64,000 bases of DNA from assembly GCA_019973155.2 (NCBI GenBank), contig BPQB01000002.1, positions 558,001 through 622,000 on the forward strand, written 5' to 3'. The first letter of the stretch is position 1. The number at the start of each line of letters is the position of its first letter. This document shows positions 54,773-64,000 of the stretch, piece after piece. The notes beneath the pieces are model-generated. The model worked only from the letters and a program-made list of their open reading frames with translations. It made no database searches and had not been told where the DNA came from. The DNA comes from Phanerochaete sordida. Taxonomy: Eukaryota > Basidiomycota > Agaricomycetes > Polyporales > Phanerochaetaceae. The translations under genes and the position numbers were made by a program.

Positions 54773-55643
54773 CTATGCGGTCCAGTCGATCTTCCTGAGC
54801 AGTTCCTCTGCCTCGTCGTCGCCCTCCTGCTCGCCGCGGTACGGGACCCGCGTCGTGCCCAGAGCGAGCTCGGCCGCAGGCGCGCCAGGCGCGCGATGTG
54901 GCGCAGGCATGGACACGAGGAACGCGAGCTGTGCCTGCTGCATCACCGGCGGCGTGCCTTCTGCCAGAACGTCGGCGGGCGTGGGTGGCTGTGGGGCGCG
55001 TCCGAGCGAGAAATTTGGGAGATACCTGATCGCAGCGGCGGTGAGTGGAGGTCGACCATGGGCGGCGGCGCACGTACCACGGCCTCTGAGCGTGCGCTTG
55101 GGGCACGACAACAAGTGGTGAGGGGGGCTTTGATGGGCCGCTCCCTGGCGGCAGCTCTGCTGCGACAGGCTGTGCAGGAGGCGTCCTAGTAAGCCAGATG
55201 TCCCTCTTTCCAGAAGTGTCACTACTCACGAGCAACGCTTCCAGGTCCGCGTCCCATTGTGCCCCACGGACTTCCACTTCGAACAGCCTCGGCTTCACGA
55301 GGCGCTTCTTCTTCTTTGTGCGGCGCCTGCCGCCGCGTTCGTCGTCGGTGAGCTCGCCAGGGAACGCGAGGCTCTGCATGAGCAGGAGGCGCCGCCGCCG
55401 TCGCGAGTGGAACATGCCGCACGCGAGGAAAATGGCGAGGAAGCAGACGAAGCCGATGAGGAAGGCAGGCAGGATCGTCGAGATCTTGCGCAGGCCGCTG
55501 TTGTTCGAGTCGAACGCGCCGTTCGACGGCGCGCTGGGCTGCGGCGACATGGTGATCGTCACGGTGCTCTGGGCGGAAGACGAGGACGCGGAGTCGTCGT
55601 TCAGCCGCGTCGCGACGGACGGAAGGTGCGCGTAGGTCGTCAT
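54773..55643 (-). CDS. Single-pass membrane protein of unknown function (paralog 3 of 3)
   Basis: Exons 55643-55230, 55169-55078 and 55025-54773 join in frame to 252 aa (introns 60 and 52 nt). The N-terminal 50 residues are Ser/Thr-rich; the membrane segment is ILPAFLIGFVCFLAIFLACG, followed by a basic stretch (HSRRRRR) and a Lys/Arg-rich patch (RRRTKKKKR). Then KPRLFEVEVRG, PVAAELPPG, and LAFLVSMPAP...LGTTRVPYRGE. Same gene plan as the paralogs at 48167 and 52933. The acidic tail is EQEGDDEAEELL. Function unknown. Confidence 0.72.
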
Positions 55644-56060
55644 CCCTTAGCAGGTCGTCGACGGCGATGGCGGGTGGGGGTGGTGGCCGGAGCCAAGATA
55701 GACAGATGGTCGCATCGTTGCGTCCTCGACACTTCTTGTACGGTGATTGCCCCTTGTCCGTTGGCCGATGCGGAAGGCGTTGGCTGCACGGGGCTGTATT
55801 AGGCAGCCCCCTTGTACATGGGCGTCTCGACCGTGGCAGTATCTCGCTGCCACCCGACAGCGGCCTTGATGCGGGACGGCCGATTCCCATACCCGTACAA
55901 GGTCACCGTGGTACACGGCTACATTGACCTTCGGTGCGCATAGGTTAGGCGGGCTTCGAGACGTTGTAGAGGGTATCCATGGAAGTCAATTGTCATACAT
56001 AAGGCGAGAAAGACATACTAGCGATACACAATAACCCGCAGAATATAAGAATACAGCAGA
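55644..56060. other. Intergenic stretch without a gene
   Basis: Lies between the start of paralog 3 and the 3' end of the primase gene. Only short frames; nothing recognised. Confidence 0.5.
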
Positions 56061-57562
56061 CTACCACGACATATCTGAGAAAACGGCACGGTCAGCGCGT
56101 GGATCTCATGACGCCGAAGTAATTGCATACCTCCGCCTTGGTCTCGCTTCGTCCTCCTGACCTCTTCCATCAGGGCTAGAGCGTGCTTGTCCAGCATCTC
56201 GACATAAGGTTTGAGCGAAGTCTTCTCCCAATCTGTCGAGTGGCTTGTCGTCATCCTAGGCATAGCGAGCATGCCAAGCGCACTCACCTGAACGGTGCTC
56301 GGCGTCGCCGGTGTCTTTCGCCTCGTCAAGCTCGCGCAGCAGCTGCCCGACTGTGGGCACCGCCTCCGGCTTGAAGTCGTCGATCGTCCGTGGATCAACG
56401 GGGACGCAGACCCGACCTGTCTTCGGATGCACGCAAAAGGGCGCCTTGAGCAAGTGATTCCGGTGCTTCGAGACTTCGGCATCGATGCGTGGATAGGTGT
56501 ACTGCAGGATGATGTCCTCCATCGCAGTCGAACTGGTAAACTACAGGCATGATCAGCAGAGGTCTAGACAGTGTTGAACGGGACGCACGCGCTGTATCGT
56601 GTCCTTCCGAGTGCTCGACTTGATCTCGCTCTTGAAATCTTCCCACTTGTCATATGACGAGCGATCTCCCTTTTCCCACTTGGCTTCGAGGGTCTCAACG
56701 TAGTTCTTTGGGATAAGATGGAGTAGCTCGCGCCAGCCCTCTTCAGGTCGGAATACATCTTGATCTTCCAATATGATATCTGTAAAGGCAGGGCCGAGAA
56801 CTTCTAATGCTTCTCTGCGTAGCATGAGTAACAATACAGCGAAAGAGAGGGCGGTGACGCACTTCAGTGACGGAGGGAGATGCCTAGAGCTCAACCGCAC
56901 ATTGACCTTCTTGTGCTGTTCCTTGCTTCCCTGGATAACCGTCATCCACCCCACAAGAGCTTTCCGCTGGTCGTCTGAGAGTTCCATAGCATCCTTGTCG
57001 CTTATCCACAAGTGGATACCACGACGACCCGAGTAGACCCAGAGGAGGTGCTGGTAGCCGAAGTTATTACGGACGGCCTGGTCGAGGATCTTGACCGCGA
57101 CGGCGATAAACGCCCAACATCGCTGGCATATCGACGCGTCAGAGCAGCACGTTCGTATCGAGTCGTAGTCGGTCATGTCGATATCAAAGACGAGCTCGCG
57201 CATGACAGGCTGGAACGCGCCAGGGCGCGCGAGCTTCTTGTCCCGCGGCTACGAGGCGTTCAGCGCAGGCTAAGTTTCAGCAAAAAGCTACGCACCCGTG
57301 CAGTGTACATTGGCCCTATCTCGAAACGCGTCGGATTCATCGCGCAGACCTGCTTCTTGAGGTCGTCCGGGGTCGTGAACGACTGGTACCGCAAGTACAC
57401 GTCGCCCTGGAGCGTGAACGCGAACTCGCGGTTCATAAAAAGCTTGGTCGGCGTGTGCTCGTGGTTCAGCCAGTGGAAGATGGATTTGAAGGGGTAGAGT
57501 CGTCTGTAGAACGCGAGCATGAGCTCGGGAGTCAGAGGCTCCTCGTCGATGTTCATCGTCAT
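56061..57562 (-). CDS. PRI1: DNA primase small (catalytic) subunit
   Basis: Catalytic subunit of the nuclear DNA primase, which with the large subunit and polymerase alpha makes RNA primers. Exons on the minus strand: 57562-57296, 57248-56863, 56814-56589, 56540-56288, 56232-56131 and 56074-56061; they join in frame to 415 aa, a normal length. Key features: the metal-binding pair D111 and D113 (LVFDIDMTDYD), the zinc cluster CCSDASICQRC, the nucleotide-site block VYSGRRGIHLW, and the conserved C-terminal YPRIDAEVSKHRNHLL and FCVHPKTGRVCVP. The last exon is only 14 nt (ends MSW); without that splice the frame runs on for about 35 unrelated residues. Introns are 47-56 nt. Single-copy housekeeping gene and a good anchor for host sequence here. 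Confidence 0.95.
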
Positions 57563-57793
57563 ATCGAGGCCGAATGTCAACTCAGAGCGCGTCGAGTGAG
57601 ATAGACCGCCAGCAAAAGAAGCAGCTATGCGATACACGCGCGAGACGAGGGAGAAAGAAGCTGCGTCGACGTCGTCGTCGTGGGTGGTGGAAGGTAATAA
57701 AGCAGAAAATACGCGAACAATTGTCGCGCGTACAATTAGCAGCCGCCCGGCGTGATGCGGCACGTGGTAACGCGCGGATTGATCGCGACACAG

Positions 57794-58512
57794 TGACATA
57801 CACTACGCGGGGCTGCCTGCTGGTCTCGCACACCATCGTACTGGTCTTGACCTGGCTCAAGACGTATTCTCAGTGGCGCGAGGCCCGCCGATGCAAGCTC
57901 AACGTGTCTGTCTCGACGTGCCTGCTTCGTGACGGTAAGTCGTGCCTCCACCCAAACGAACCGCGTCTCAGACTCTGCACAGGGACTTGGTTCTTTCTGT
58001 GCGCACGAGCCCACGCTCTCTCGCCGGGGAGTCAACTAACATCTCGAGCCAAGAGCGACGCTCGCTCTAAACGTAGCCCAGATCGTCGCATCTTCAACCG
58101 TGAGTCCCCGGCGCACCAGCCCTCACATTGCCTCACCTCGCCTCAGCCGGACTTCCCGGTCGACCTCTTCGTGACGACGCTGGTAAGCACGCTCCCGTCC
58201 CGCGCCCACACGACCTCTCAGCCCTGGCTTCTCTAGCCCGCGGTGCTCTTCAACCGCTTCATGCTCAACCTGCGCTCCGTCGACGACACGGGCGAGCCGC
58301 CGAGCCCCGCCGCGCCGCCGCGCCTCTCGCGCTTCTCTTCGCCGCGCTTCCGCATCCCGGAGAGCTTCCTCGGCAACATCGGCGGGCCGGTGGACACGGG
58401 CGATGGTGAATACGTGGAAGACAGTAGCGAGGTCGTGCACACGGAGGAGCACTGGCAGGAGCGGGCGTGGAGTCAGGATGAGACGACAGGTGGACCCTCC
58501 GCGTACATGTAA
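57794..58512 (+). pseudogene. 5'-truncated DUF6533-like membrane protein gene
   Basis: Segments 57794-57934, 58056-58099, 58147-58182 and 58237-58512 join in frame and match the C-terminal half of the basidiomycete DUF6533 family: a membrane segment with VLVLTWLKTY, then CLLRD, ATLALNVAQIV, FNRFMLNLRSVDD, and SPRFRIPESFLGNIG. The usual N-terminal half with the first membrane segments is missing. The space upstream is only about 230 nt to the divergent primase start and encodes an unrelated Arg/Lys-rich frame. One acceptor (58055) is weak. It is therefore most likely a remnant left by deletion or rearrangement next to PRI1, though a fused first exon cannot be ruled out. Confidence 0.6.
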
Positions 58513-61018
58513 CATCTTGTATTCAGACGGGCGTGAAAAACGCATGACTGCAGCATTTAAAAGGATGAGGGCAAGCCGGGTGGAGTGAAAGGGGTTATCC
58601 AGCACAGTAGAGACGCATCGCTGCAAGTGTATCGTAGCCGTCGAGTAGACAAATCGAAGTCGACTCGGCCAGTACCGTGCTCGGGCCAAACCAGAACGGT
58701 GCGGATTAGGAGAGGCTGACGATGCTTACATGTGCGCATAAAAGGCTCGACCTCTGGTATGAGGAAGATCACGACAACAGCCAGGTCCTTACGCTCGGAA
58801 ACAGGGAAAATCCGGCTTCCGTTGACTTGCGCTTCACACCCACCGCAGGCCGAGTCTCCCACACTGCGCGCCGCCCACAACAGCGCATCGCACGTCTCAC
58901 AAGCACGCAGACAACCAACATAGGGACAACCAAATTGCCATTCAACCACTTCAATACAGGACCAACAGCGCTACCGTACTCGAGGGGACATCGTACAGGA
59001 GAACCAGCGTCAGAGACACCACCTCAGATCCTTCCTCCTCCTGCGCGCACCCGCACCACGCCTGAGTCGCACACGAAACCACCACCACCGCCTCCAACGA
59101 CTCCACCACACGAAAAGAACAGTGTACAACCACCCCGCCCGAGCCGCGCCGCGCGCGCTCCAACGTCGAACAAGAATGACCGAAACTAGCCGTGGGGTAC
59201 GTGTAAGCCGAGTGCTGCGATGAGCGGTGCCGGAGAAAGCGCGAGAGCGACGACGGATGCGTGTTGGTACAGATGAGGTAGGTGCGCGGACGACGCGGCG
59301 ACGATACAGGACATTATAGCTTGAACAGGTTTTGGGCGGCGGCAGCGAGGCGCGGGTATGCGGGTGTTGGTACATGACGGGCGCCGTCTGCGTGCGTGCC
59401 GGCGAAGGTTTTGAAGGGGCGAAGAGAGGCGGAAAGCGAGACGAGAAAGCTCTACGGGAGACACGAGCCGGAAGGGGACTTGCGCAACGAACGTGGGGCG
59501 GCCGACGGTGAGGACGAGCGCGAGGGAACAACAGTCGTCGGCGCCGGGGCCAACTCGGACGAGAGCGTGTGGAGGAGCTGCTGAGGAGCTCTGTAGAGAA
59601 AGCGGCGGAGTATATACATCCTAGAAACCAGTCAGCTTGTCGTCGCAATGAAGAAGAAGGTGAAGCTCACCAGCGCCGACAGCCCTACGCGAGAGGAGTA
59701 CAACAGAAGGGGTAGGAGCGGAGACGAAGGAGAAAATCTATGGAGCAACTAAGGTAGCCCGAATACGAGAGACGGGGAAGGATACTAGTGCACAGGAACA
59801 ACGCTAGAGGGGTAATATCGAGACAGAGAAAGGGGAAACGAGTCGTAGACAACGTTGGCTATATTGATACACTGCAGGCGACTGCCGGAAGTGAAGCAAA
59901 AACAAAAAAGGAAATGGTGAACAAAAAGAAGAAATCGGAATGTGTACGAAGACGAAGAGGGGATGCTCGCGCAAAAAGTAGAAGGTGAGCGCCGAGCGAG
60001 GAAGTGAGAAATTAGAACAACAGGCGTACGGAACACATCGTAAGGGGGTGGTGATATGACGAACACAGAGTCCCAAAATCCAAGAGCACATGCGATGCCC
60101 AACAGCCAAGACAACCGAGGAGACCACAGATAATAGACCGAGACGCGCCGCTACCTCCTCCCCTCGACAGCGCCCGGTTGTTGATAAATACGGCGATCGC
60201 TCTTCTTGCTTGTGTATTTTCTCTTGAACTCTATAGGTCTTGATTGTACAACGCCACGCGCTCGCCGGGAATATGAGAGGGATGAGTAGGCGAATAGGAT
60301 GTGGGTGGGCGCTCGCGCGTGGGTGAGGAGGGGACATGCAGATGCGAAGAGTGCTGGGAAGATGTGCGAGAGCTGAGTGTTGGCTTGATGTATAATGTCA
60401 CACTTGATGTAGGATAGACGGAGCCAAATATGAGTCAGGGAAATAGGCGGGAGATTCAATAAACAGGAACCGAAACCAGCGGTCGACGTGTGCGTGCGGG
60501 GCCCGGCCCACGAGGGGCGGAGACACGAGACGACAGGACGACCATGGCCGTCGACAACGGGGGTATGAATACCGCGGCGAGGGCCGAACCGAACCCAGCG
60601 GTTAGGCGGGGTATCGAGAGTGAGTGCGTGAGTTTGCCTGAGCGAGTGACCGTGGACGAGATGTGACCGAAAATAGAGGGGAACGACAAGTGTAAGTCCA
60701 GAGTACACGGGAGACCCATAGCCGTGAGTCCCCGACAATGACGAAGCCGAGCGTCGACGACGGGATATATAGGGTGGAGTCGACCAGGGAGCCCGTTGCG
60801 AGCAGGTCGACCAAGACGAGTGAGGTAGGATGTAGCAACTGTGTGCGACGCGGCGGCTTGAGATCGTGGCGGGGTATTAGCAGCGTGTAACGGTAAATGA
60901 GAGCATCTATGGGGGCCCGAATAACCTGAACTGCACAGGTCATCGTTAGCATCGTTCGAGGCTGCGGCGGGGACAACTAACCTATACACTTATGATACTC
61001 TATCCTTTAAAAATACAG
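58513..61018. other. Intergenic stretch without a gene
   Basis: About 2.5 kb. The left part is CA-rich on the plus strand near 58980-59130, and the rest is purine-rich on the plus strand. Frames on the minus strand are Ser/Arg/Pro-rich and lack domains. The right end should hold the 3' flank of the EDC1-like gene. No gene is supported. Confidence 0.45.
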
Positions 61019-62409
61019 TCATACGCGGAAGGCGGGGACTGGCAGCTCTTCCGGGCTCGGGGAGTTTTGGAAGACAGATCCGGCGTAGAAGCCAGCGGGC
61101 ATGCCGTCCATGGTGGACGGCGACGGCGTGCGACGCAGGTCGGTCACGGAACGCTGACCGCTGAGCGTGAGCTTGCTGAGGACGTTCTTGAGCTCGTCGG
61201 CGGACTCCGACGACGAATCCTCGTCCGTCGACATGCCGAACACTCCCTCGCTGGGGACTCGCTGGTGGTGACGACGGCGAGCGGCGGGAGACGGAGTGGT
61301 GAACGCAGGCTGCGCGAAGGGGTAGTCGAACGTGGACGTCAAGGGGGCTGTGCGGGGAGCGTCGTCAAAGAGGGTTTGCTGCCAGGTAGCGCCCAAATGC
61401 TTCGAACCGCTGGCGCTCTCACGGACGGGAGTTGTCGGAGAGCTCACGGTCATGTCATCGCAAATCGGAAACTCGTCCCACTGAGCGAGGGGGAGCTCGA
61501 CCATGGCACGCCGAGCCGCACGACGCGGAGGGGTGACAGGGGCGGGGTTCGGGGTCGACCTCGAGAGGGTCGCACCGCCACGAGATCCGTGAGAGCGGAC
61601 AGGCATGGCCTGCGTCGGCGTGGGGGAACCGTGGATCTGACCCGTCTGGCGACGGTGGGCGAGCTTGCCGGTGGGGCGGGAGGCGAGCTGGGGTGGTGCG
61701 CGGAAGGAAAGCGGCTTAGCGCCGTCCTTGGCAGAGGCTGCTGGCGCGACCTCCGACGACTCGTTATCCGAGGTCGAGTTGGCGACGAAAGGGTCGAATA
61801 GGTTCGATGCGCTTTCGCGTTCGGATGACTGGGCCCGGAAGGGGTTCACGGAAGCTCGGGACGTCTCGCTTTCGGTGGGTATCCTGGCGGGAGGGGGCGA
61901 GGGCTGGTGCGATTGCCGCCGCGCGTGCGTCCGAGATGTGGAAGGGCTTGTTGAGGCAGATCGAGTTGATCAGTCCACGTCCAGCTGGCCCGGTCGGCGG
62001 TTGCTCACCTTTGCTCAGGCTTGTCCTTGGACGCTGCCTTTGCGGACCGACGGCCCCGAGGGGACTTCTCCGGTGAAGCGACAGCTGGCTTGCTGGAGTC
62101 GTCATCAGAGCCTGCGGTGCGAGGCTTGGACGCTTTGGCCTTCTTTCCCTCCTCAACAGACTGCGCCTGCGCTGGCGCCGGCTGAGGGGGACGCTGCTGC
62201 TTGCCCTTCGGGGACCTTGCTGCGCGGGCACCAGACTGCGACTGTGGCCGCGACTGATGTTGCTGAGCAGGCTTGGAGAGCGAAAGCAGGCCAGGTGTCT
62301 GGGTTGAGCGAATGACGACCGGAGCGGAAGGGAGCCGGCTGTGACTCGGGCGCGGAAAATGCCCTTGGGGAGACGAGAAGAGCGTTACTGGCTTCTGGAC
62401 AGCCAACAT
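61019..62409 (-). CDS. EDC1/PNRC-like mRNA decapping activator
   Basis: Exons 62409-62009 and 61883-61019 join in frame to 421 aa; intron 125 nt. Almost the whole protein is low-complexity and probably disordered (Ser/Pro/Gln/Lys-rich). The N-terminus MLAVQKPVTLFSSPQGHFPR and TPGLLSLSKP, and the C-terminus FYAGSVFQNSPSPEELPVPA, are conserved islands. The latter fits the EDC1/PNRC motif, in which an aromatic-AGS segment is followed by SPSP..LP.P; in yeasts and animals this motif activates Dcp2 through Dcp1. Expected site: cytoplasm and P-bodies. The family call rests on this short motif plus position at the extreme C-terminus, which is how the yeast proteins are built. Confidence 0.7.
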
Positions 62410-64000
62410 GGTGGTCGGGGATGGCGGAGGATGTCGAGAGGGATGTTGAAGCCGAGACGGCGGAGGATGCTGCGGGGCGGGGGGGCGGGGGGCGTTGAGG
62501 ACGAGCAGAGGAACGAGGCTGGCGAGTTGAAATGTGGGAGGTGCAAATCGGTCGCTTTCGTGACCCCCATCCTATCAGTCCGCCCGTTTCAAACTCCGCC
62601 TCGAACTTTGCCGTCACTTTACCCGCCCGCCGGCCGACCGCACCACTCCTGCGCCGTATCCGCCTGTCCTCGCCACACAATTATTCGGTGCGAGCCTGCC
62701 GTGGGTGACTACACGAGTATCTCAAGCAATCGCCAGAGCACACGTAGCGACGGTGCGACGAGATATCGTGCGCTGGACAACAGCAAGGCTCCGGGCGGTG
62801 GCCCCTGAGCTGGTCCGTTCCGGCGACTGGGCCGAGCTCTGGCCTCCTCCCGATCAGAAGCCACCTGCCATAACAGGTATCCGGCTATACAGGTGACTGA
62901 TGGCCTGCCTTATCCAACCAGGCGCCCGTCAAATTGCTCGGGGCATCGGCCGCTCTCACTCCGTCCCGCCAGTTTTCTGTCCTTCCGCTCTCCTCGCTTT
63001 GCATTGCCTCGTGGCCCTGGCCCATCTTCACAAGCCAATACAGAGTTTCAGGCGACGCTTTGCCTATCCTCATACTGCGGTGAAGAATCCGTCTATTGTG
63101 TCCGCATATCGTCCTGGCAGTGCCCTGTCGTCCGCTTCTACGCTCGCTATTCAATCCCCAGATGCCCCCGACCTTCCTCGACGACGCACACCAAAGAGAG
63201 CCGTCCTCGCTCGCACGCAAGTCTTTTGCAGAGTTTGATACACGACGTGCCACGGGATCTGTTCGAGAGCGCTCCTCCGGCTCTGCATTGTTCTCGTAAG
63301 CTGTTCATGTGCCCTTGTTGCGCCACGGCTATCAGCCTATCACGTCCAACTACAACGGAGACGTCGACCGTTTCGACGACCCTGCTCCCACGCCAGCCCA
63401 ATCAGGCTGGCCCACCGCCTTGTCTGATCCAACAGGTTACAAACGCCGCCATTCGCGTCGTCGCCCTCGAGAGCCGCGACGCATGCACTGCCAGCGAGAC
63501 GCGCCAGCGACGAGTGCCCGCGGTCGCATCAGCGAGCTGTCAGCCCTCCAGCCGGGCCTGCACTGGCCCAGGCAGCGAGCCCTCTCGACTGCGCCCGAAG
63601 TGCCCACGGTGCGGGCCCGTGCCTATCCTGGCGATCTGCGTGCAGTGACGACATGCGCGGTGCACGCCATTTCACACCGGAGCGCGTCTGGCCCTGCCCT
63701 CGGGCGAGCTCTCTCGCGTCCGCCCGCCGCCCCTGCCGACTCTAACTGCGGCAGCGCTCGCTGCCCGCGACGACGTCCGCGCGCGGCGGCCTGGCCGCGT
63801 GCGGCGTCGCCTATTGTGCGCAGCGGGCGTCGTGCGCCACGACGGTGATACAGGGCCAGACAATTGCCCCTCAATTAATCGAGCGCACCGCCTCGCAACG
63901 GCCGCCGAGAAGCACACACGTAGAGGTAAGAGTGACCGCGCCGTCCCCACAATAGGCCCGGCGTTGAGTCGTCCAAACAGCCGGCGGTGGATCGCGGTGG
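62410..64000. other. No recognisable gene
   Basis: The first 300 nt should contain the promoter of the EDC1-like gene. Beyond that, frames on both strands are short, Arg/Ser/Pro-rich and without domains. The last 400 nt become GC-rich again. A partial gene continuing past the window end cannot be excluded. Confidence 0.45.

Noticed and set aside
54243..55643. 466-codon minus-strand frame
   Set aside because: It continues exon 1 of a membrane-protein gene through its introns; spliced exons in another frame match the paralogs.
62893..63648. 251-codon plus-strand frame near the right end
   Set aside because: Composition is Ser/Arg/Pro/Cys-rich without any domain, and competing frames of similar length exist on both strands.

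Overview
The window looks like nuclear DNA of a basidiomycete, most likely a wood-decay type Agaricomycete. Nearly every gene is split by 47-60 nt GT-AG introns, many with a CTNAC-like branch site. The gene set is typical of that group: a CxC5/CxC6 KDZ-type protein, a fungal TET/JBP-like oxygenase, F-box proteins, a DUF6533 membrane-protein remnant, a Helitron, and fungal PRI1 and EDC1/PNRC-like genes. All exon joins given here were made by eye from splice signals, reading frame and family conservation.

Layout. 1-5.9 kb: no convincing gene; the right third is very GC-rich. 5.9-11.1 kb: a divergent metabolic pair, a KduD-like short-chain dehydrogenase (minus) and a zinc-dependent sorbitol/xylitol-type dehydrogenase (plus). 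12.1-36.8 kb: a compact accessory island. It starts with an intronless 2,384-aa Helitron Rep/helicase that ends in a UCH/USP-like cysteine protease domain. Next come six members of one unrecognised protein family, a complete ribonucleotide reductase small subunit, an unknown 327-aa gene, an F-box/nucleotidyltransferase-like gene and two F-box-like genes. Most island genes have a TATA box only 42-66 nt before the ATG, and a 30-bp minisatellite recurs at three places. 37.4-44.6 kb: a KDZ-associated block with a GRF-like zinc-finger gene, a 178-bp satellite, a TET/JBP-like dioxygenase and a CxC5/CxC6 protein with a KDZ-like C-terminus. 44.6-48.2 kb: GC-rich DNA without genes. 48.2-62.4 kb: mostly ordinary host genes. 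These are three paralogous single-pass membrane proteins, a mitochondrial PPR-like protein, DNA primase small subunit, a 5'-truncated DUF6533 gene and an EDC1/PNRC-like decapping activator. 62.4-64 kb: no gene seen.

How it may fit together. The two dehydrogenases share one upstream region and both suit polyol or uronate catabolism. The island combines a rolling-circle Rep/helicase, an enzyme for dNTP supply, a repeated small-protein family and ubiquitin-linked proteins (a protease domain and F-box proteins). With its uniform promoter layout, this suggests either a very large Helitron-related element with its own accessory genes or a nest of such elements. No element ends were found, so this is a hypothesis.
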